Origin: Alphaproteobacteria bacterium | GTDB taxonomy: Bacteria; Pseudomonadota; Alphaproteobacteria; Thalassobaculales; Thalassobaculaceae | Direction of reading: 5' to 3' | Assembly (NCBI GenBank): GCA_028822575.1 | Contig: JAPKDN010000283.1 | Coordinates: forward strand, 1-5,032 | Length of the DNA stretch: 5,032 bases | In this document: positions 1 to 5,032 of the stretch, one piece after another | Numbering within the stretch: position 1 is the stretch's first letter | How the letters are laid out: each line of letters starts with the position of its first letter | The notes under the pieces: model-generated | Told to the model about the DNA's origin: nothing | Seen by the model: only the letters and a program-made list of their open reading frames with translations | Databases searched by the model: none | Position numbers and translations under genes: made by a program

Positions 1-717
1 ACCGTGGCCGCGATCCGCATGCAGGGCGGTTGGCGTGGCGTGCGCGTCGTCGACTGGCGACGCCAAATCACCCGGGGTCTCAATATCGCCCTGACGGGTC
101 TGTGTTTCATGTTCGCCTTGAAACAGGTGCCGTTGGCGAACATGACCGCGATGGTTTTCCTGTCGCCTTTGATCCTGACCGCGCTTGCCCCCTACTTCCT
201 AGGCGAGCGAGTCGGCTGGCGCCGCCGCATTGCCGTGGTGGTCGGGTTTTGCGGCGTACTGTTCATCATCAACCCGAGCGGCGACGGCCCGCTATGGCCA
301 CTGCTGCTCGCCGCCAGCGTCCCATGTCTCACCAGCATGCGCGATATACTGACCCGCAAGCTTGGCCAAACCGATTCTGCCACCGCGATGGTCCTGATCT
401 CAACGTCCTTCACCGTCGCGGCTGGCGCGGCGCTGTTGCCGCTCGGCTGGGTCACGCCGGATTGGCGGGGGCTGGCGTTGTTTGCGCTGACCGGCTGTCT
501 GCAGGGCGTTGCTCAGTTCCTGACGGCCTATGCGTTTGTCTACGGCGAGGCGGTCGTGATCACGCCGTTCCGCTATTTCATGCTGCTTTGGGCGACGTTA
601 TACGGCTACCTGTTCTTCGCCCACATCCCCGAAATCGAAACCTATATAGGCGCGGCGATCGTCAGTGCGGCGGGTCTCTACATTTTCTTCCGGGAGCGGT
701 GGCTTTCGAACACGTGA
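1..717 (+). CDS. EamA/DMT-family permease, 5'-truncated by window edge
   Basis: Integral inner-membrane transporter of the drug/metabolite transporter superfamily; the substrate cannot be read from sequence. The frame is open to the first base, so the true start lies upstream; the GTG at position 4 is probably internal. The visible part, about 238 residues, is strongly hydrophobic and fits eight of the usual ten helices. It begins in the first EamA repeat (a basic GWRG..RR..R stretch, then helices near residues 26-45, 47-69 and 75-91), with the family-like pattern LKQVPLANMTAMVFLSPL and LGERVGWRR. The second repeat runs from about residue 96 to 230 and ends in FFRERW. Family members are about 300 residues, so roughly the first 60 (two helices) are missing. 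The gene converges on the amidase-like gene 61 bp away. Family assignment is secure; a role in exporting or importing a metabolite of the neighbouring genes would be inference only. Confidence 0.9.
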   Translation, partial: TVAAIRMQGGWRGVRVVDWRRQITRGLNIALTGLCFMFALKQVPLANMTAMVFLSPLILTALAPYFLGERVGWRRRIAVVVGFCGVLFIINPSGDGPLWPLLLAASVPCLTSMRDILTRKLGQTDSATAMVLISTSFTVAAGAALLPLGWVTPDWRGLALFALTGCLQGVAQFLTAYAFVYGEAVVITPFRYFMLLWATLYGYLFFAHIPEIETYIGAAIVSAAGLYIFFRERWLSNT

Positions 718-737
718 CGCCGATGGTCGGTTCGGCG
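718..737 (+). terminator. Possible weak hairpin after the permease stop codon
   Basis: Directly after the TGA stop, CGCCGA (718-723) pairs perfectly with TCGGCG (732-737) around an 8-nt loop. It lies in the 61-bp gap between two convergent genes, where a terminator is expected. No T-run follows on either strand, so it is not a typical intrinsic terminator. It may be a weak or Rho-assisted end, or chance in GC-rich DNA. Confidence 0.25.
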
Positions 738-778
738 GGTCAATCGGCAAACGGTGCTCCGGCGTTGTAAGGCAAATC

Positions 779-2977
779 CTATTCCCTGAACCGCTCTAGC
801 ACGTTGTTGATCATCCGAGAGATGCTGTTCTTATAGCCCTGATGCGAGAGGCTCCCGCAAAAGGTGATGGAACCGACCGAGAACACCGCGCCGCCATTGG
901 GCGTCTCGAAATAGGTGATATCGGCGCGGATCAACTTGTTATGTGGGACGCCGGTGACGGTATTGCGTTGCGAGAGTTGATCTTCCAGCACAGCGATGAA
1001 GCTTGTTTGATGGTTCTCCGAGGCTGCGATCACCACTGCGGTCTCGGGCGTGCCGAGGCGGATGTCGGCTCGGTCCAGCTCGAAACCCGCCGCGCCACCA
1101 CCGGACAGGCCAAAATTTCCAAGAACGCCCTCGTTAATCCCCTCCAGTATCCAAGAGGCTTGCGGATCGTCCCCGCCTTCGGTGCGCCGGAAATACGAGC
1201 CCTCGAAAGCGCCCTGCGAGGAGAAACCGACACCGGCGAGCTGTTGTGGCGCCCGGCCATTGCGGCGCCAGAGACCGCCATATTGGGCATCGAAGGCGTT
1301 GTAGTACTCGCCCGGTTCCGCTGCCCAGGCGCGGATGCCGCCCTCGGCCCGGCGGATCTCAAGCGCGCCCGGCCAATCATCGCTTCTCGCCACGCGCCAA
1401 TAGAAGCCGTTTCCGCCCATATACATCAGTCGGCCGCCGCGCTGGTGGGTGTATTCCATCAACGCATCTAGGGTGCCTTTGGTGTGATACTCGGGATGCG
1501 ATCCGGTCAGCAGCACCTTGTATGGCGCAATCAGCTCCGCGCCTTCATCATCTAAGTCCTCGTCGGTAATGATGTCGACGCCATGACCCATCGCGTCGAG
1601 CCAGTCTATCAGGTGGGTGTCCGCCGGAAAGTGTCTGAGGCCTGAGCCGTAGGGATCATCGAAGGTCAAAAAGTTGTGCCGCATGGTCATGATTGGGCGA
1701 AGGCGTGAGGAATAGCCGACGCCGCTGCCATCATGGTGCAGATTATAAGTCGAGTGCGCGTAATCGGAATGATCGTCGGGCAGGTATTGGGCCGCGCCCC
1801 AGCGCTTCCCCCGCTCGCGGAATTTGTGGTCGGAGACGTCGCGTTTGTGGTTAGCGTAGACCTGATAGGTAAAGGTTGAGGCCAGGAACACCGCGTCGCT
1901 TGTCGGCTTGCCTTTAAGCGGGCGGACATAGAACGGGATCATATCCTCGGCGTGTTGGCATTTGATCCGGCAGCCATAAATTCCCGATGGCATGCCCTGG
2001 GGGATCTCAAAGACGAAATCATCCTCCCAACCGCAATCATGCAGATCGTCGTCGTGGAAATGGATCGCCCTGTATTGATCCGGCGCGTGTTTAAAAGACA
2101 TCTCGGTCCCGTCCCAATTCGAGCCGGTGACCGCGCGGGCGGGAAGGTTGACGACGCTTGCCGCCAGCGGCGCCGCCTTGCCGACGGCGTGAACGCGCGT
2201 ATTGGAGAAATCGCGACCAAAATTCATGGCGACCAAGATGGTGTGGGGCGCCGCGACCGCAGGAAAGGCTTTCATCGCATCGTGATCCACCGTTGCGGCG
2301 ATCAACGGGTCCTCGATCTTGCCATTGAAGTGATGGTGGAGCTCCCGTCCCGAGCGCGCCGCGATGAGAAGAGGGGTTTTGGTGTCGATCGTCGCCGTTT
2401 CGCTTAGCATATGCGTCGCCGTACCAGTGTCATCGAGACCGTGCTCCGGTTTCAGCGGCTCTTGGCTGACGGTGATGGCGCCGGTCGCCGGTTCGTGACT
2501 GGCATGGACGCGGTACCATTTATGCCGGCGCATCCGCTTGCCTACCGACACTTTTGCCTCTCCGCCAGAACCGCTGCCAACGGTAAAAGACGCCCCCTCC
2601 GGCCCAATCTCCAAGGCGAAGCCCGCGCCAGCCTCCTGGTCCCATTTCGAGATCACCGCCTGCGGTCCCTTGTCTGGCAACGTCGGCCAGATTGTCGCTG
2701 TGACATTGAAGGAGCCAAGCCCATGTAACGCGGGAGTGTCGTCGGCGATCACGTAAGAGCCGAGATGGACGGGCTGAGATCGCGATGGATAAGACCCAGC
2801 GATACTTGTCTCCACCGTGCGCAATTTTACTCCCGGCCCGTTGGGATTGGGATCGCCATGAATGATCCGGACCACGTCGACTGCATAGGGCTCACTGAAC
2901 GTGGAGGAGATCTTGAAGGCGATCTTGCCGCCGGGCGTGGCGGACAGTCGGTCGGTATACCCGGTCAGTGGCAGCAT
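779..2977 (-). CDS. N,N-dimethylformamidase large (beta) subunit-like protein
   Basis: Homologue of the DMFase large subunit, an iron-dependent amidohydrolase that splits dimethylformamide into dimethylamine and formate; probably cytoplasmic, with no signal peptide seen. It has 732 residues from the ATG at 2977, against about 760 in the family. The order is a short N-terminal beta region, a LamG/concanavalin-like domain (about 81-228), then the C-terminal DMFase domain (about 250-732). Known Paracoccus DMFase binds one iron through two Tyr and one Glu. The matching candidates are Tyr371 (TYQVYANH), Tyr411 (STYNLHHDGSG) and Glu496 (GSHPEYHT), spaced much as in that enzyme. GGNGFYWR (521-528) is a further family-like motif. 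I prefer ATG 2977 to the TTG at 3097 because GAGGGG precedes it by 9 nt, homology begins there, and the longer form would cover the candidate promoter. No small-subunit gene is visible. The family is secure; the substrate is unknown and may be another amide. Confidence 0.85.
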   Translation of the reverse strand: MLPLTGYTDRLSATPGGKIAFKISSTFSEPYAVDVVRIIHGDPNPNGPGVKLRTVETSIAGSYPSRSQPVHLGSYVIADDTPALHGLGSFNVTATIWPTLPDKGPQAVISKWDQEAGAGFALEIGPEGASFTVGSGSGGEAKVSVGKRMRRHKWYRVHASHEPATGAITVSQEPLKPEHGLDDTGTATHMLSETATIDTKTPLLIAARSGRELHHHFNGKIEDPLIAATVDHDAMKAFPAVAAPHTILVAMNFGRDFSNTRVHAVGKAAPLAASVVNLPARAVTGSNWDGTEMSFKHAPDQYRAIHFHDDDLHDCGWEDDFVFEIPQGMPSGIYGCRIKCQHAEDMIPFYVRPLKGKPTSDAVFLASTFTYQVYANHKRDVSDHKFRERGKRWGAAQYLPDDHSDYAHSTYNLHHDGSGVGYSSRLRPIMTMRHNFLTFDDPYGSGLRHFPADTHLIDWLDAMGHGVDIITDEDLDDEGAELIAPYKVLLTGSHPEYHTKGTLDALMEYTHQRGGRLMYMGGNGFYWRVARSDDWPGALEIRRAEGGIRAWAAEPGEYYNAFDAQYGGLWRRNGRAPQQLAGVGFSSQGAFEGSYFRRTEGGDDPQASWILEGINEGVLGNFGLSGGGAAGFELDRADIRLGTPETAVVIAASENHQTSFIAVLEDQLSQRNTVTGVPHNKLIRADITYFETPNGGAVFSVGSITFCGSLSHQGYKNSISRMINNVLERFRE

Positions 2978-2986
2978 CGTTTGTTT

Positions 2987-2992
2987 CCCCTC
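2987..2992 (-). promoter_or_regulatory. Ribosome-binding site of the DMFase-like gene
   Basis: On the minus strand GAGGGG lies 9 nt before the ATG at 2977. It decides the start: the in-frame upstream TTG at 3097 would add 40 residues that do not look like family sequence. Confidence 0.7.
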
Positions 2993-3022
2993 TGTCGACT
3001 TCACACCCGTGATAAAGCCGGA

Positions 3023-3052
3023 TTGCAGGTCTGTTTTTTCCCCAGTTACGAT
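3023..3052 (+). promoter_or_regulatory. Weak candidate promoter for the thiolase-like/DUF35 pair
   Basis: On the plus strand TTGCAG (3023-3028) and TACGAT (3047-3052) are spaced by 18 nt and match the sigma70 consensus at three and four of six bases. The -10 would overlap, on the other strand, the -10 of the candidate minus-strand promoter. The match is poor; the true plus promoter may use another element or an activator. Confidence 0.2.
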
Positions 3053-3075
3053 ATCCCGCGCTAGGCTTTCGTCAA
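3048..3075 (-). promoter_or_regulatory. Candidate sigma70-type promoter for the DMFase-like gene
   Basis: Read on the minus strand, TTGACG (complement of 3070-3075) matches five of six -35 consensus bases. After a 16-nt spacer, TATCGT (complement of 3048-3053) matches four of six -10 bases. Transcription would begin near 3041, giving a leader of about 64 nt before the ATG at 2977. It is the best match I found in the intergenic region by eye. It is a consensus match only, with no other support. Confidence 0.4.
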
Positions 3076-3106
3076 CTCGCCGCCGGACTCGCGGCAATGA
3101 ACATCA

Positions 3107-3114
3107 GGGGGAGG
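3107..3114 (+). promoter_or_regulatory. Strong ribosome-binding site of the thiolase-like gene
   Basis: GGGGGAGG sits 7 nt before the ATG at 3122. It contains a GGAGG core complementary to the 16S rRNA 3' end and supports that start codon. Confidence 0.75.
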
Positions 3115-3121
3115 CTAGCGC

Positions 3122-4390
3122 ATGTCACTTTCCAGCGTTTCTGAGCACGATGCCAGCTCAGAGAAATTCCTGCGCGGAAAATACGCAATCTGTGGGGTCG
3201 GTGAGACCTCGTATCGGCGTGGCTCGGAGGAATCGACACGCTCGCTTGCGACCTGGGCGATCTCCAACGCCATGAAGGACGCCGGAATGACGGCAGACAA
3301 TATAGACGGCATGTTCAGCTATTCGGGCAATGACTCGACGTTTTCACCGTTCGTCGCCGGAGATCTTGGTATCCGGCTCAATTTCTATATGGACGTGCAT
3401 GGTGGTGGTTCCTCGATCGAGGCGCTGATCGGCATGGCCATGGGGGTGATCGAAGCGGGGATGTGCAAGACCGTGGCGATCTTCCGGGCCATGAATGGTT
3501 ACTCGGCGGTGCGTATCGGTGGGACCGGCGCCCGCTCCGCCGCGCCGATCACTGGCGATCAGATCCATCACCGGGCCTATGGCTGGCAAAGTGCCGGACA
3601 GATGTTTGCGCCTACCTTCCTGCGGCATATGTATGATTATGGCACCACGCCGGAGCAGGTCGCGGCGGTTAAGGTGGCGCATTCTAAGCACGCCTCGAAC
3701 AACCCCAAGGCCTATTACAAGAAACGAAACACGGTCGAGGAGGTGGTCAACTCGAGGATCATCTGCAAGCCGCTGCACCTTCTGGATTGCTGTGTTGAGA
3801 CCGATAACGCGACTTGCATCATCGTCACCCGGGTCGAGCGTGCTCGCGACTGTCCGCATCTGCCGGCGGTAATTCAGTCCGTTGTCGGTCGCTGCTGCAA
3901 GCCACGCAGCGATATGCATTATCAGCATGGTCCGATTTCCACTGTTGCCGGGCACTATGCCAAGGAAATCTTGTGGCCGAACGCTGGCGTTAACCCTGAG
4001 GATGTGGATGTTACCGGGTCCTATGACGCGTTTACCTTCACCACCATGCTTCAGCTGGAAGATTACGGCTTTTGCAAGAAGGGTGACGGTGGAGACTATG
4101 TCTCCAACGGGGCCATCGAGCTTGGAGGCCGGCGCCCGAACAATACGTCTGGCGGCCATCTCTGTGAGGGTTATACCCACGGCATGAACATGGTGATCGA
4201 GAACACGCGGCAGCTACGTGGCGAGGTTGATGACAGTTGCCCGATAGGGCCGGATGGAAAGCGCCAGCACACCCATGACTACCGCGAGGGTGGGTGCCGG
4301 CAGGTCAATGGGGCGGAAGTGACCGCCAATCTTGGTTGGGCGATGCCTGGAACTGGCTCGGCCATGGTCATGGCCAAGGATCACGGGTAA
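3122..4390 (+). CDS. Thiolase-fold SCP-x/nonspecific lipid-transfer-like protein
   Basis: A 422-residue cytoplasmic protein of the thiolase superfamily, SCP-x/lipid-transfer branch, which acts on acyl-CoA thioesters. The fold starts near residue 18 (KYAICGVGETSYRR) and continues with the AISNAMKDAGMTADNIDG helix and turn. Where classical thiolases carry the nucleophilic Cys, this protein has VHGGGSSIEALIGMA (92-106) with no Cys. C-terminal landmarks are GSYDAFTFTTMLQLEDYGF (299-317), NTSGGHLCEGYTHG (341-354) and GGCRQVNGAEV (390-400). Loss of the Cys with retained Tyr in YDAF (301) and GYTHG (351) recalls Ltp2-type steroid side-chain retro-aldolases, which pair with a DUF35 protein, and a DUF35 gene does follow 13 bp downstream. 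Length is normal for the family. A retro-aldolase or C-C lyase role on a CoA thioester is my inference; a thiolase or an inactive scaffold cannot be excluded, and the substrate is unknown. Confidence 0.88.
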   Translation: MSLSSVSEHDASSEKFLRGKYAICGVGETSYRRGSEESTRSLATWAISNAMKDAGMTADNIDGMFSYSGNDSTFSPFVAGDLGIRLNFYMDVHGGGSSIEALIGMAMGVIEAGMCKTVAIFRAMNGYSAVRIGGTGARSAAPITGDQIHHRAYGWQSAGQMFAPTFLRHMYDYGTTPEQVAAVKVAHSKHASNNPKAYYKKRNTVEEVVNSRIICKPLHLLDCCVETDNATCIIVTRVERARDCPHLPAVIQSVVGRCCKPRSDMHYQHGPISTVAGHYAKEILWPNAGVNPEDVDVTGSYDAFTFTTMLQLEDYGFCKKGDGGDYVSNGAIELGGRRPNNTSGGHLCEGYTHGMNMVIENTRQLRGEVDDSCPIGPDGKRQHTHDYREGGCRQVNGAEVTANLGWAMPGTGSAMVMAKDHG

Positions 4391-4397
4391 GGGGGGG
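4391..4397 (+). promoter_or_regulatory. G-run ribosome-binding site of the DUF35 gene
   Basis: Seven consecutive G follow the TAA of the thiolase-like gene at once and end 6 nt before the ATG at 4404. This is a purine-rich but non-canonical Shine-Dalgarno sequence without an A. It favours ATG 4404 over the upstream in-frame start at 4332, which lies inside the preceding gene. Confidence 0.5.
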
Positions 4398-4403
4398 CGG
4401 ACC

Positions 4404-4925
4404 ATGCCAATTCAGGGCGACTACATGGGCATGACGCTCACCATCGAGGATCTTGACGGCGAGAACCGAGATTTTTTTCGACATTGCGCCAATCGGGATT
4501 TTCGGCTCCAACGCGGTAAGAAAAGTGGGTTGCTGCGCTATCCGCCAACCACCGCCTGTCCCTGGACCTCGGATCGTACAAGCGAATGGGTGCCCGTTGA
4601 AGGCAAGGGCATCGTGCATTCCTATGTCGAGGTGCACCATCCGATCCAACCGGCATTCCGGGAAAAAGTGCCCTATATGATCATCCTCGCAGATCTAGAT
4701 ACCCAGAAGGGGGAGCCCTCGGCTGAGGAGGCGTTGCGGGTGGCCGGCAATCTGATGACCCAGAACGGCGAATTCGCGCCGCCGGAAATGATCAAGCGGG
4801 TTGGAATCGGAACTAGGGTGAAACTCGTCTATGTCGACGTGACCGACGAGTTTGCCTTGCCCCATTGGACAATCGACGAGGATTCCGAACAACCAGAAAA
4901 TCCTTGGCGGTACCCACGGGAGTAA
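4404..4925 (+). CDS. DUF35 OB-fold protein with degenerate zinc ribbon
   Basis: A 173-residue protein of the DUF35 family (rubredoxin-like zinc ribbon plus OB fold), the usual partner of SCP-x/Ltp thiolase-fold proteins, forming a complex thought to bind the CoA thioester. The N-terminal helix (about 18-36, ENRDFFRHCANRDFRLQR) leads into the ribbon region (38-55). The usual CxxC-G is GKKSG (38-42) and the usual CPxC is CPWT (52-55), so only Cys52 of four expected metal ligands remains. The OB fold follows: EWVPVEGKGIVHSYVEVHHP (61-80), YMIILADLD (91-99) and the strand GTRVKLVYVDV (136-146). The acidic/aromatic C-terminal tail (148-173) is not recognised. The gene starts 13 bp after the thiolase-like stop, so co-transcription is likely. 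ATG 4404 is chosen because the longer form overlaps the upstream gene by 59 bp with non-family residues. Family secure; loss of zinc binding is inferred. Confidence 0.87.
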   Translation: MPIQGDYMGMTLTIEDLDGENRDFFRHCANRDFRLQRGKKSGLLRYPPTTACPWTSDRTSEWVPVEGKGIVHSYVEVHHPIQPAFREKVPYMIILADLDTQKGEPSAEEALRVAGNLMTQNGEFAPPEMIKRVGIGTRVKLVYVDVTDEFALPHWTIDEDSEQPENPWRYPRE

Positions 4926-5032
4926 GAAAGATTTCGGTTGCTCTCGATGGGCGCGCGCTGCGGAATGAGCGCCGCTGGTGGGGCGTGCCTGCCGCGGTGG
5001 GTCGGGGGCTGCTGCTAGCCGCGTCAGACGGG
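4926..5032 (+). other. 3' flank with an unassigned open frame to the window edge
   Basis: These 107 bp follow the DUF35 stop. One plus-strand frame, open from a TTG at 4904 to the edge, reads roughly ISVALDGRALRNERRWWG and continues hydrophobic/Gly-rich, with mostly G or C at third positions. It has no convincing Shine-Dalgarno or ATG, and I recognise no family. The ATG at 4947 is in another frame and meets a stop after 23 codons. It may be the beginning of a further operon gene or simply non-coding. Confidence 0.2.

Noticed and set aside
30..770. Plus-strand frame of 246 codons overlapping the permease
   Set aside because: Out-of-frame shadow: Arg/Pro/His-rich product with no membrane segments, while the other frame gives a clear EamA protein.
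842..1471. Plus-strand open frame of 209 codons inside the DMFase-like gene
   Set aside because: Opposite-strand shadow of a well-supported gene in GC-rich DNA; its product has no recognisable family pattern and no ribosome-binding site stands out.
3079..3095. GCCGC/GCGGC hairpin in the leader of the thiolase-like gene
   Set aside because: Only five base pairs around a 7-nt loop; such stems arise by chance at this GC content, and no riboswitch or attenuator pattern surrounds it.
2978..3097. N-terminal extension of the DMFase-like protein from TTG 3097
   Set aside because: Would place the start upstream of the candidate promoter, uses a rare start codon and adds 40 residues not resembling the family; ATG 2977 has a good ribosome-binding site.
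3344..4180. Minus-strand open frame of 278 codons opposite the thiolase-like gene
   Set aside because: Long, but its codons mirror the thiolase reading frame; the product is rich in Arg, His and Gly without domain features, as expected for a shadow frame.
4955..4972. GCGCT/AGCGC hairpin after the DUF35 gene as a terminator
   Set aside because: Five base pairs with an 8-nt loop and no following T-run; it also lies inside a frame that may be coding.

Overview
This is a GC-rich bacterial segment, most likely from a proteobacterium and plausibly an alphaproteobacterium. That guess rests on base composition, the strong purine-rich ribosome-binding sites and the protein families; nothing in the window fixes the taxon. 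It holds four protein-coding genes. I see no RNA genes, insertion sequences, CRISPR arrays or long repeats.

Layout. At the left edge is the 3' part of a drug/metabolite-transporter (EamA) permease gene on the plus strand (1-717), cut by the window start. A 61-bp convergent gap separates it from a large minus-strand gene (779-2977) for a homologue of the N,N-dimethylformamidase large (beta) subunit, with a LamG-like N-terminal domain and a C-terminal amidohydrolase part that appears to keep the Tyr/Tyr/Glu iron-ligand pattern. A 144-bp divergent intergenic region (2978-3121) carries ribosome-binding sites for both flanking genes and a candidate promoter for the minus-strand gene. To the right, a plus-strand pair encodes a thiolase-fold SCP-x/lipid-transfer-like protein (3122-4390) and, 13 bp later, a DUF35 OB-fold partner (4404-4925). 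The last 107 bp hold no gene I can support, although one plus-strand frame stays open to the edge.

How they may work together. Thiolase-fold plus DUF35 pairs are known as acyl-CoA thiolases or, in steroid side-chain degradation (the Ltp2 type), as retro-aldolases acting on CoA thioesters. The thiolase-like protein here has a glycine-rich stretch where classical thiolases carry the nucleophilic cysteine, which favours aldolase-like chemistry. The divergent amidase-like gene may act on a formamide or other small amide in the same catabolic locus, and the EamA permease could be a transporter for it. That link is inference from proximity only. I see no small (alpha) DMFase subunit in the window. 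The least ordinary points are the pairing of an iron amidohydrolase homologue with an aldolase-type thiolase/DUF35 pair, and a DUF35 protein whose zinc ribbon has lost three of its four cysteines.
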